A stretch of 64,000 bases of DNA, taken from NCBI GenBank assembly GCA_030867875.1, contig JAOWCC010000936.1:16500095-16564094 (forward strand), given 5' to 3'. Below are positions 1-9,090 of the stretch, piece after piece. Within the stretch, counting starts at the first letter, position 1; every line of letters begins with the position of its first letter. The stretch comes from Actinernus sp. WN-2022. Its lineage: Eukaryota > Cnidaria > Anthozoa > Actiniaria > Actinernidae. The notes beneath the pieces were generated by a model that saw nothing but the letters and a program-made list of their open reading frames with translations, had not been told where the DNA came from and made no database searches. A program made the position numbers and the translations under genes.

Positions 1-180
1 ACAAAAAATCAACATCTTCAAAAAATGGTCAAATCTGGATATTTTTTGCCAGACCGGGTAGGCGAAAAATCTTGGATTTCTGACAAAAATAAAAAAAACA
101 CTCAATATGCTTCAAAATGATATCAAACAATCTCCTGTCAGCTTCAGAACATGAATGGATTAAGTTGGAGAAAGAATTGA

Positions 181-360
181 ACAAAAAATCAACATCTTAA
201 AAAAATGGTCAAATCTGGATATTTTTTGCCAGACCGGGTAGGCGAAAAATCTTGGATTTCTGACAAAAATAAAAAAACCACTCAATATGCTTCAAAATGA
301 TCTCAAACAATCTCCTGTTAGCTTCAGAACATCAATGGATTAAGTTGGAGAAAGAATTGA
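181..360 (+). repeat. Exemplar 180-bp monomer (long class)
   Basis: This unit runs from just after one GAATTGA to the end of the next. In order it holds an A-rich start (ACAAAAAATCAACATC), AATGGTCAAATCTGGAT, a T-run, the GC-richer block with core AGACCGGGTAGGCG, a second TGGATTTCTGAC, an A-rich stretch, CACTCAATATGCTTC, and the conserved end ATTAAGTTGGAGAAAGAATTGA. Units of 178-181 bp differ by A-run length. The central TA of CTCAATATGC is the site later occupied by the MITE. The GC-richer block is the site occupied by S. Its length is a multiple of three, which keeps frames open across copies. Confidence 0.93.
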
Positions 361-539
361 ACAAAAATCAACATCTTCAAAAAATGGTCAAATCTGAATA
401 TTTTTTGCCAGACCGGGTAGGCGAAAAATCTTGGATTTCTGACAAAAATAAAAAAACCACTCAATATGCTTCAAAATGATCTCAAACAATCTCCTGTTAG
501 CTTCTGAACATCAATGGATTAAGTTGGAGAAAGAATTGA

Positions 540-688
540 AGTAAAAATTAACATCATCAAAAATGGTCAAATCTGGATTTTTGATTTCTGACAAAAACTA
601 AAAACCACTCGATAATGCTTCAAAATGATATCAAACAACCTCCTGTTAGCTTCACAACATGAATGGTTTAAGTTGGAGAAAGAATTGA
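540..688 (+). repeat. Exemplar 149-bp monomer (short class with GATTTTTGATTTC)
   Basis: This unit lacks the GC-richer block and joins CTGGATTTTT directly to GATTTCTGAC. It carries class-specific changes: GAAGTAAAAATTAACATCATC at its start, ACAAAAACTAAAAACC in place of the AAATAAAAAAAC run, and CACTCGATAATGC in place of CACTCAATATGC. The TA context used by the MITE is therefore changed here. Units of this class often alternate with 180-bp units in the first 39 kb. A variant with CTGGCTTTTTGATTTC is also frequent. Confidence 0.92.
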
Positions 689-1068
689 ACAAAAAATCAA
701 CATCTTCAAAAAATGGTCAAATCTGAATATTTTTTGCCAGACCGGGTAGGCGAAAAATCTTGGATTTCTGACAAAAATAAAAAAACCACTCAATATGCTT
801 CAAAATGATCTCAAACAATCTCCTGTTAGCTTCTGAACATCAATGGATTAAGTTGGAGAAAGAATTGAAGTAAAAATTAACATCATCAAAAATGGTCAAA
901 TCTGGCTTTTTGATTTCTGACAAAAACTAAAAACCACTCGATAATGCTTCAAAATGATATCAAACAATCTCCTGGTAGCTTCAGAACATGAATGGATTAA
1001 GTTGGAGAAAGAATTGAAGAAAAAATTAACATCATCAAAAATGGTCAAATCTGGATTTTTTTAGCCAG

Positions 1069-1306
1069 TGTCTATCCTTCATAACACACACCTGAATATC
1101 TGCTTCCTTTCTCGACACCTTCATAACACGTACCTCAATATCTTCCTGTCTCCACACATCAGAAGCAGTGTCTATCTTGTTTAGATGAGTTACGTTGTCA
1201 GGTCACAGGAACTCCATGGCCAGTAGGTACATATCCTATCGAGATATCGATATCGTTTAGAAGTTTATTCTGCATTTAAGGTACCGACCATTATGATAAT
1301 TAGTAG
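1069..1306 (+). repeat. S element copy 1 (reference copy)
   Basis: A 238-bp non-monomer sequence starting TGTCTATCCTTC and ending ATAATTAGTAG. It lies between GCCAG on the left and AGACCGGGTAGGC on the right, which together form the GCCAGACCGGG of the long monomer, with AG present on both sides. Inside are two diverged 42-bp tandem units starting CCTTCATAACAC at 1076 and 1118, an 11-bp direct repeat CAGTGTCTATC at 1066 and 1166, and the palindrome GATATCGATATC at 1243-1254. I do not recognise the family. No long open frame, no tRNA-like head, no poly-A tail and no convincing inverted ends are visible. Left flank is the ATCATC type with seven T. A MITE follows 56 bp later. Confidence 0.9.
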
Positions 1307-1362
1307 AGACCGGGTAGGCAAATAATCTTGGATTTCTTACAAAAATAAAAAAACACTCAATA

Positions 1363-1387
1363 CTCAAGCATGTTAAGGCCTGGTTCA
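1363..1387 (+). repeat. Left terminal inverted repeat of MITE copy 1
   Basis: 25 bases that are the exact reverse complement of 2019-2043. The adjoining TA at 1361-1362 is the left target duplication. Inwards of 1387 the symmetry stops: TTTAAGGG on the left against CCCC on the right. Confidence 0.95.
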
Positions 1388-1419
1388 TTTAAGGGAAAAT
1401 AGATGTACGTTAAAAAATG

Positions 1420-1434
1420 TTTTCTGACAGAAAA
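1420..1434. other. Short perfect inverted repeat in the MITE
   Basis: TTTTCTG and CAGAAAA flank a single A, a 15-base near-palindrome close to the left end. It could form a very small hairpin or be a dimer binding site; no function is inferred. Confidence 0.6.
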
Positions 1435-1511
1435 AACAGTTTAAACAAAAACTAATTACACCGTAATACTAATATCAACTTCCTTAATTTGTTAAGTGAT
1501 GGCTGTCGTAT

Positions 1512-1542
1512 CACGTGATCGATGACGTCATAATTATATAAA
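1512..1542 (+). promoter_or_regulatory. CACGTG, CRE-like TGACGTCA and TATA-like cluster in the MITE
   Basis: In 31 bases the element holds a CACGTG E-box (1512-1517), the full palindromic CRE word TGACGTCA (1523-1530) and TATATAAA (1535-1542). In animals these words bind bHLH, CREB/ATF and TBP proteins respectively. The order and spacing resemble a small core promoter, but no transcript or gene is visible downstream. The match is a word match only. Confidence 0.4.
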
Positions 1543-1687
1543 ATCGTTTAAGTGAAATGCGGCTGCGACGATAACATATGAATATAAAGTAACCCTGCTA
1601 AAACATTACTCCTCCCGCAGTGTTTCCGATCACGCTTAGAAAACATGACTATCATGTAAAGATAAGGAGATATTAAGGGTACAAAAA

Positions 1688-1697
1688 GTCACGTGAC
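1688..1697. promoter_or_regulatory. Palindromic E-box GTCACGTGAC in the MITE
   Basis: A 10-base palindrome containing CACGTG at 1690-1695. It matches the extended E-box preferred by MITF/TFE- and USF-type bHLH-zip factors in animals. Seen in the interior of all seven MITE copies. Confidence 0.4.
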
Positions 1698-1863
1698 CTA
1701 TTTTGCATATGTTCGCCTTAATTACTCGTTAACGAAACATTGTAGTCATCTTTTCTAAGTTGATTTAGGTAAAAGGTTTCAACCTTAACTAAACATATCC
1801 ACTCATCATCCTAGCTGTTTTAAACTCGGAGCCGCGTTTTTGATTTACTGATTTCGTGTTCTA

Positions 1864-1884
1864 AGTCACGTGACTGACCACGTG
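1864..1884. promoter_or_regulatory. Paired E-boxes in the MITE
   Basis: AGTCACGTGACT (1864-1875) is a 12-base palindrome; a second CACGTG follows at 1879-1884, 12 bp start to start. With the words at 1512 and 1690 this makes four CACGTG per 681-bp element, while the monomers and S have none that I could find. Confidence 0.4.
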
Positions 1885-2018
1885 ACACGTTTTACTACAC
1901 ACAGACCACTTAAGGTAGTCAAGAATGACGATACCTATTATCGTGAGAAATTTGGCGTACTTACCATACTAGGCTGTGCTGAAATAAGGAAAACAGTTTT
2001 TACCAAAAAATTGACCCC

Positions 2019-2043
2019 TGAACCAGGCCTTAACATGCTTGAG
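2019..2043 (-). repeat. Right terminal inverted repeat of MITE copy 1
   Basis: Exact reverse complement of 1363-1387, ending CATGCTTGAG and followed by the second TA at 2044-2045, then by the resumed monomer TGCTTCAAAATG. Confidence 0.95.
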
Positions 2044-2169
2044 TATGCTTCAAAATGATCTCAAACAATCTCCTGTTAGCTTCAGAACATGAATGGATTA
2101 AGTTGGAGAAAGAATTGAACAAAAAATCAACATAATTCAAAAATGGTCAAATCTGGATTTTTTAGCCAG

Positions 2170-2407
2170 TGTCTATCCTTCATAACACACACCTGAATAT
2201 CTGCTTCCTTTCTCGACACCTTCATAACACGTACCTCAATATCTTCCTGTCTCCACACATCAGAAGCAGTGTCTATCTTGTTTAGATGAGTTACGTTGTC
2301 AGGTCACAGGAACTCCATGGCCAGTAGGTACATATCCTATCGAGATATCGATATCGTTTAGAAGTTTATTCTGCATTTAAGGTACCGACCATTATGATAA
2401 TTAGTAG
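2170..2407 (+). repeat. S element copy 2
   Basis: Second S of the first S-MITE-S cassette, 126 bp after the MITE. Left flank is the ATAATTC type with six T (GGATTTTTTAGCC). The following monomer has a plain TA at the MITE site. Confidence 0.9.
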
Positions 2408-3746
2408 AGACCGGGTAGGCAAATAATCTTGGATTTCTTACAAAAATAAAAAAACACTCAATATGCTTCAAAATGATCTCAAACAATCTCCTGGTAGCTT
2501 CAGAACATGAATGGATTAAGTTGGAGAAAGAATTGAAGAAAAAATTAACATCATCAAAAATGGTCAAATCTGGATTTCTGACAAAAATAAAAAACCACTC
2601 AATATGCTTCAAAATGATCTCAAACAATCTCCTGTTAGCTTCAGAACATGAATGGATTAAGTTGGAGAAAGAATTGAACAAAAAATCAACATCTTCAAAA
2701 AATGGTGAAATCTGGATATTTTTTGCCAGAACGGGTAGGCGAAAAGTCTTGGATTTCTGACAAAAATAAAAAACCCACTCAATATGCTTCAAAATGATCT
2801 CAAACAATCTCCTGTTAGCTTCTGAACATCAATGGATTAAGTTGGAGAAAGAATTGAAGTAAAAATTAACATCATCAAAAATGTTCAAATCTGGCTTTTT
2901 GATTTCTGACAAAAACTAAAAACCACTCGATAATGCTTCAAAATGATATCAAACAATCTACTGTTAGCTTCAGAACATGAATGGATTAAGTTGGAGAAAG
3001 AATTGAACAAAAAATCAACATCTTCAAAAAATGGTCAAATCTGTATATTTTTTGCCAGACCGGGTAGGCGAAAAATCTTGGATTTCTGACAAAAATAAAA
3101 AAACCACTCAATATGCTTCAAAATGATCTCAAACAATCTCCTGTTAGCTTCTGAACATCAATGGATTAAGTTGGAGAAAGAATTGAAGTAAAAATTAACA
3201 TCATCAAAAATGGTCAAATCTGGATTTTTGATTTCTGACAAAAACTAAAAACCACTCGATAATGCTTCAAAATGATATCAAACAATCTCCTGTTAGCTTC
3301 AGAACATGAATGGATTAAGTTGGAGAAAGAATTGAACAAAAAATCAACATCTTCAAAAAATGGTCAAATCTGAATATTTTTTGCCAGACCGGGTAGGCGA
3401 AAAATCTTGGATTTCTGACAAAAATAAAAAAAACACTCAATATGCTTCAAAATGATCTCAAACAATCTCCTGTTAGCTTCAGAACATGAATGGATTAAGT
3501 TGGAGAAAGAATTGAACAAAAAATCAACATCTTCAAAAAATGGTCAAATCTGAATATTTTTTGCCAGACCGGGTAGGCGAAAAATCTTGGATTTCTGACA
3601 AAAATAAAAAAAACACTCAATATGCTTCAAAATGATCTCAAACAATCTCCTGTTAGCTTCAGAACATCAATGGATTAAGTTGGAGAAAGAATTGAACAAA
3701 AAATCAACATAATTCAAAAATGGTCAAATCTGGATTTTTTAGCCAG
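2408..3746 (+). repeat. Monomer block between S2 and S3
   Basis: After the S2 flank come units of 141, 180, 149, 180, 149, 180 and 180 bp, then a partial unit into S3. The first part (about 2.41-3.19 kb) recurs near 36.46-37.24 kb with shared variants: CCAGAACGGGTAGG, AAAAACCCACTC, AATGTTCAAATCTGGC and CTGTATATTTTTT. Confidence 0.88.
2537..2677 (+). repeat. Exemplar 141-bp monomer (TGGAT-to-TGGAT deletion class)
   Basis: Compared with the 180-bp unit, this one lacks one TGGAT copy plus the intervening GC-richer block, reading CTGGATTTCTGAC with one TGGAT left. It otherwise keeps the CACTCAATATGC context. That fits a deletion between two 5-bp direct repeats, though an insertion in the opposite direction is formally possible. 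The class is scattered in the first 39 kb and much commoner from 39 to 64 kb, where two or three can lie in a row. Confidence 0.9.
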
Positions 3747-3984
3747 TGTCTATCCTTCATAACACACACCTGAATATCTGCTTCCTTTCTCGACACCTTC
3801 ATAACACGTACCTCAATATCTTCCTGTCTCCACACATCAGAAGCAGTGTCTATCTTGTTTAGATGAGTTACGTTGTCAGGTCACAGGAACTCCATGGCCA
3901 GTAGGTACATATCCTATCGAGATATCGATATCGTTTAGAAGTTTATTCTGCATTTAAGGTACCGACCATTATGATAATTAGTAG
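3747..3984 (+). repeat. S element copy 3
   Basis: ATAATTC-type left flank. The right flank reads AAATAACCTTGG instead of AAATAATCTTGG, a change shared only with S9, which marks these as corresponding copies of a large duplication. Confidence 0.9.
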
Positions 3985-5355
3985 AGACCGGGTAGGCAAA
4001 TAACCTTGGATTTCTTACAAAAATAAAAAAACACTCAATATGCTTCAAAATGATCTCAAACAATCTCCTGGTAGCTTCAGAACATGAATGGATTAAGTTG
4101 GAGAAAGAATTGAAGAAAAAATTAACATCATCAAAAATGGTCAAATCTGGATTTCTGACAAAAACTAAAAACCACTCGATAATGCTTCAAAATGATATCA
4201 AACAATCTCCTGTTAGCTTCAGAACATGAATGGATTAAGTTGGAGAAAGAATTGAACAAAAAATCAACATCTTCAAAAAATGGTCAAATCTGGATATTTT
4301 TTGCCAGACCGGGTAGGCGAAAAATCTTGGATTTCTGACAAAAATAAAAAAAACACTCAATATGCTTCAAAATGATATCAAACAATCTCCTGTCAGCTTC
4401 AGAACATGAATGGATTAAGTTGGAGAAAGAATTGAACAAAAAATCAACATCTTAAAAAAATGGTCAAATCTGGATATTTTTTGCCAGACCGGGTAGGCGA
4501 AAAATCTTGGATTTCTGACAAAAATAAAAAAAACACTCAATATGCTTCAAAATGATCTCAAACAATCTCCTGTTAGCTTCAGAACATCAATGGATTAAGT
4601 TGGAGAAAGAATTGAAGTAAAAATTAACATCTTCAAAAAATGGTCAAATCTGAATATTTTTTGCCAGACCGGGTAGGCGAAAAATCTTGGATTTCTGACA
4701 AAAATGAAAAAACACTCAATATGCTTCAAAATGATATCAAACAATCTCCTGTTAGCTTCAGAACATGAATGGATTAAGTTGGAGAAAGAATTGAATAAAA
4801 AAATCAACATCTTCAAAAAATGGTCAAATCTGGATATTTTTTGCCAGACCGGGTAGGCGAAAAATCTTGGATTTCTGACAAAAATAAAAAAACCACTCAA
4901 TATGCTTCAAAATGATCTCAAACAATCTCCTGTTAGCTTCTGAACATCAATGGATTAAGTTGGAGAAAGAATTGAAGTAAAAATTAACATCATCAAAAAT
5001 GGTCAAATCTGGATTTTTGATTTCTGACAAAAACTAAAAACCACTCGATAATGCTTCAAAATGATATCAAACAATCTACTGTTAGCTTCAGAACATGAAT
5101 GGATTAAGTTGGAGAAAGAATTGAACAAAAAATCAACATCTTCAAAAAATGGTCAAATCTGGATATTTTTTGCCAGACCGGGTAGGCGAAAAATCTTGGA
5201 TTTCTGACAAAAATAAAAAAACCACTCAATATGCTTCAAAATGATCTCAAACAATCTCCTGTTAGCTTCAGAACATGAATGGATTAAGTTGGAGAAAGAA
5301 TTGAACAAAAAATCAACATAATTCAAAAATGGTCAAATCTGGATTTTTTAGCCAG
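3985..5355 (+). repeat. Monomer block S3-S4, matching 11297-12667
   Basis: Matches the S9-S10 block at offset 7312, with equal S spacing (1609 bp) and only scattered single-base changes seen, for example A versus C before CACTC near 4533. Mixture of 149-, 178-, 180- and 181-bp units, including the AACATCTTAAAAAAATGG variant. Confidence 0.85.
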
Positions 5356-5593
5356 TGTCTATCCTTCATAACACACACCTGAATATCTGCTTCCTTTCTC
5401 GACACCTTCATAACACGTACCTCAATATCTTCCTGTCTCCACACATCAGAAGCAGTGTCTATCTTGTTTAGATGAGTTACGTTGTCAGGTCACAGGAACT
5501 CCATGGCCAGTAGGTACATATCCTATCGAGATATCGATATCGTTTAGAAGTTTATTCTGCATTTAAGGTACCGACCATTATGATAATTAGTAG
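5356..5593 (+). repeat. S element copy 4 (first of an empty cassette)
   Basis: ATAATTC-type left flank. S5 begins exactly 420 bp further on, with TATA at the MITE site. Its counterpart S10, in the same surrounding context, is followed by a MITE. Confidence 0.9.
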
Positions 5594-5647
5594 AGACCGG
5601 GTAGGCAAATAATCTTGGATTTCTTACAAAAATAAAAAAACACTCAA

Positions 5648-5651
5648 TATA
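5648..5651. other. Empty MITE site with TATA (cassette S4-S5)
   Basis: CACTCAA-TATA-TGCTTC lies at the position where filled cassettes have TA-MITE-TA. Ordinary monomers have a single TA. This is consistent with loss of the MITE with both target copies kept. Confidence 0.7.
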
Positions 5652-5775
5652 TGCTTCAAAATGATCTCAAACAATCTCCTGTTAGCTTCAGAACATGAAT
5701 GGATTAAGTTGGAGAAAGAATTGAACAAAAAATCAACATAATTCAAAAATGGTCAAATCTGGATTTTTTAGCCAG

Positions 5776-6013
5776 TGTCTATCCTTCATAACACACACCT
5801 GAATATCTGCTTCCTTTCTCGACACCTTCATAACACGTACCTCAATATCTTCCTGTCTCCACACATCAGAAGCAGTGTCTATCTTGTTTAGATGAGTTAC
5901 GTTGTCAGGTCACAGGAACTCCATGGCCAGTAGGTACATATCCTATCGAGATATCGATATCGTTTAGAAGTTTATTCTGCATTTAAGGTACCGACCATTA
6001 TGATAATTAGTAG
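5776..6013 (+). repeat. S element copy 5
   Basis: ATAATTC-type left flank. Right flank has a shortened A-run (TTACAAAATAAAA), shared only with S7, which links the two empty cassettes S4-S5 and S6-S7. Confidence 0.9.
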
Positions 6014-8432
6014 AGACCGGGTAGGCAAATAATCTTGGATTTCTTACAAAATAAAAAAACACTCAATATGCTTCAAAATGATCTCAAACAATCTCCTGGT
6101 AGCTTCAGAACATGAATGGATTAAGTTGGAGAAAGAATTGAAGAAAAAATTAACATCATCAAAAATGGTCAAATCTGGATTTCTGACAAAAACTAAAAAC
6201 CACTCGATAATGCTTCAAAATGATATCAAACAATCTCCTGTTAGCTTCAGAACATGAATGGATTAAGTTGGAGAAAGAATTGAACAAAAAATCAACATCT
6301 TCAAAAAATGGTCAAATCTGGATATTTTTTGCCAGACCGGGTAGGCGAAAAATCTTGGATTTCTGACAAAAATAAAAAAAACACTCAATATGCTTCAAAA
6401 TGATATCAAACAATCTCCTGTCAGCTTCAGAACATGAATGGATTAAGTTGGAGAAAGAATTGAACAAAAAATCAACATCTTAAAAAAATGGTCAAATCTG
6501 GATATTTTTTGCCAGACCGGGTAGGCGAAAAATCTTGGATTTCTGACAAAAATAAAAAAACCACTCAATATGCTTCAAAATGATCTCAAACAATCTCCTG
6601 TTAGCTTCAGAACATCAATGGATTAAGTTGGAGAAAGAATTGAAGTAAAAATTAACATCTTCAAAAAATGGTCAAATCTGAATATTTTTTGCCAGACCGG
6701 GTAGGCGAAAAATCTTGGATTTCTGACAAAAATAAAAAAACCACTCAATATGCTTCAAAATGATCTCAAACAATCTCCTGTTAGCTTCAGAACATCAATG
6801 GATTAAGTTGGAGAAAGAATTGAAGTAAAAATTAACATCTTCAAAAAATGGTCAAATCTGAATATTTTTTGCCAGACCGGGTAGGCGAAAAATCTTGGAT
6901 TTCTGACAAAAATGAAAAAACACTCAATATGCTTCAAAATGATATCAAACAATCTCCTGTTAGCTTCAGAACATGAATGGATTAAGTTGGAGAAAGAATT
7001 GAATAAAAAAATCAACATCTTCAAAAAATGGTCAAATCTGGATATTTTTTGCCAGACCGGGTAGGCGAAAAATCTTGGATTTCTGACAAAAATAAAAAAA
7101 CCACTCAATATGCTTCAAAATGATCTCAAACAATCTCCTGTTAGCTTCTGAACATCAATGGATTAAGTTGGAGAAAGAATTGAAGTAAAAATTAACATCA
7201 TCAAAAATGGTCAAATCTGGATTTTTGATTTCTGACAAAAACTAAAAACCACTCGATAATGCTTCAAAATGATATCAAACAATCTACTGTTAGCTTCAGA
7301 ACATGAATGGATTAAGTTGGAGAAAGAATTGAACAAAAAATCAACATCTTCAAAAAATGGTCAAATCTGGATATTTTTTGCCAGACCGGGTAGGCGAAAA
7401 ATCTTGGATTTCTGACAAAAATGAAAAAACACTCAATATGCTTCAAAATGATATCAAACAATCTCCTGTTAGCTTCAGAACATGAATGGATTAAGTTGGA
7501 GAAAGAATTGAATAAAAAAATCAACATCTTCAAAAAATGGTCAAATCTGGATATTTTTTGCCAGACCGGGTAGGCGAAAAATCTTGGATTTCTGACAAAA
7601 ATAAAAAAACCACTCAATATGCTTCAAAATGATCTCAAACAATCTCCTGTTAGCTTCAGAACATCAATGGATTAAGTTGGAGAAAGAATTGAAGTAAAAA
7701 TTAACATCTTCAAAAAATGGTCAAATCTGAATATTTTTTGCCAGACCGGGTAGGCGAAAAATCTTGGATTTCTGACAAAAATGAAAAAACACTCAATATG
7801 CTTCAAAATGATATCAAACAATCTCCTGTTAGCTTCAGAACATGAATGGATTAAGTTGGAGAAAGAATTGAATAAAAAAATCAACATCTTCAAAAAATGG
7901 TCAAATCTGGATATTTTTTGCCAGACCGGGTAGGCGAAAAATCTTGGATTTCTGACAAAAATAAAAAAACCACTCAATATGCTTCAAAATGATCTCAAAC
8001 AATCTCCTGTTAGCTTCTGAACATCAATGGATTAAGTTGGAGAAAGAATTGAAGTAAAAATTAACATCATCAAAAATGGTCAAATCTGGATTTTTGATTT
8101 CTGACAAAAACTAAAAACCACTCGATAATGCTTCAAAATGATATCAAACAATCTACTGTTAGCTTCAGAACATGAATGGATTAAGTTGGAGAAAGAATTG
8201 AACAAAAAATCAACATCTTCAAAAAATGGTCAAATCTGGATATTTTTTGCCAGACCGGGTAGGCGAAAAATCTTGGATTTCTGACAAAAATAAAAAAACC
8301 ACTCAATATGCTTCAAAATGATCTCAAACAATCTCCTGTTAGCTTCAGAACATGAATGGATTAAGTTGGAGAAAGAATTGAACAAAAAATCAACATAATT
8401 CAAAAATGGTCAAATCTGGATTTTTTAGCCAG
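6014..8432 (+). repeat. Monomer block S5-S6 with an 869-bp internal tandem duplication
   Basis: The first part matches 3985-4600. About 6.80-7.42 kb recurs at about 7.67-8.29 kb at a pitch of 869 bp, equal to 180+180+149+180+180, so a group of five units was copied. This makes the S5-S6 interval (2657 bp) longer than the related S3-S4 interval (1609 bp). Only satellite units are present. Confidence 0.8.
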
Positions 8433-8670
8433 TGTCTATCCTTCATAACACACACCTGAATATCTGCTTCCTTTCTCGACACCTTCATAACACGTACCTC
8501 AATATCTTCCTGTCTCCACACATCAGAAGCAGTGTCTATCTTGTTTAGATGAGTTACGTTGTCAGGTCACAGGAACTCCATGGCCAGTAGGTACATATCC
8601 TATCGAGATATCGATATCGTTTAGAAGTTTATTCTGCATTTAAGGTACCGACCATTATGATAATTAGTAG
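8433..8670 (+). repeat. S element copy 6 (first of an empty cassette)
   Basis: ATAATTC-type left flank; S7 follows at 420 bp with TATA at the MITE site. The S6-S7 pair resembles S4-S5 so closely that one probably copied the other. Confidence 0.9.
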
Positions 8671-8724
8671 AGACCGGGTAGGCAAATAATCTTGGATTTC
8701 TTACAAAAATAAAAAAACACTCAA

Positions 8725-8728
8725 TATA
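8725..8728. other. Empty MITE site with TATA (cassette S6-S7)
   Basis: Same CACTCAA-TATA-TGCTTC configuration 55 bp after S6, with the 126-bp post-MITE flank intact and leading into S7. Confidence 0.7.
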
Positions 8729-8852
8729 TGCTTCAAAATGATCTCAAACAATCTCCTGTTAGCTTCAGAACATGAATGGATTAAGTTGGAGAAAGAATTG
8801 AACAAAAAATCAACATAATTCAAAAATGGTCAAATCTGGATTTTTTAGCCAG

Positions 8853-9090
8853 TGTCTATCCTTCATAACACACACCTGAATATCTGCTTCCTTTCTCGAC
8901 ACCTTCATAACACGTACCTCAATATCTTCCTGTCTCCACACATCAGAAGCAGTGTCTATCTTGTTTAGATGAGTTACGTTGTCAGGTCACAGGAACTCCA
9001 TGGCCAGTAGGTACATATCCTATCGAGATATCGATATCGTTTAGAAGTTTATTCTGCATTTAAGGTACCGACCATTATGATAATTAGTAG
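8853..9090 (+). repeat. S element copy 7
   Basis: ATAATTC-type left flank; shortened A-run TTACAAAATAAAA on the right, as in S5. Confidence 0.9.

Larger units (their letters stand above)
1..1068 (+). repeat. Monomer block before S1
   Basis: Six complete units of 180, 180, 179, 149, 180 and 149 bp, then a partial unit that runs into S1. The fourth unit carries TTCACAACATGAATGGTTTAA, a variant pair that recurs near 17.86, 20.22, 22.54 and 37.50 kb and marks related blocks. Nothing non-satellite is visible. Confidence 0.9.
1363..2043 (+). mobile_element. MITE-like DNA transposon copy 1 (reference copy, 681 bp)
   Basis: A 681-bp element with perfect 25-bp terminal inverted repeats at 1363-1387 and 2019-2043 (left end begins CTCAAGCATGTTAAGG). 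It sits in the monomer word CACTCAATATGC with TA on both sides (1361-1362 and 2044-2045), so the target duplication is TA. TA duplications are typical of the Tc1/mariner superfamily, which I infer only from this; the ends match no family I recognise. No transposase is visible, so the copy is non-autonomous. The interior is not satellite-like and carries four CACGTG words, one TGACGTCA and a TATATAAA. All seven copies occupy the same site, so they descend from one insertion amplified with the satellite. Confidence 0.9.

Noticed and set aside
40..60. CENP-B box at the CCGGGTA of the monomer
   Set aside because: The CGGG core is present but the upstream TTCG and the fixed A are not at the required spacing, so the consensus is not met.
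1069..1306. S as a solo LTR or SINE
   Set aside because: It starts with TG but does not end in CA and has no 4-6 bp target duplication. No A box and B box pair or 3-prime A-rich tail was found.
1069..1306. Terminal inverted repeats of S
   Set aside because: The two ends share only a weak resemblance around CATAA when one is reversed, which is not enough to call inverted repeats.
1688..1697. GTCACGTGAC as a yeast centromere CDEI-like element
   Set aside because: CACGTG-type words alone are common. No CDEII/CDEIII arrangement follows, and the word lies inside the transposon, not in the satellite.
1870..2058. 62-codon open frame repeated in all seven MITEs
   Set aside because: It starts at GTG, not ATG, runs through the right inverted repeat into the flanking monomer and ends there. 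No transposase motif is visible. Conservation is explained by co-duplication.
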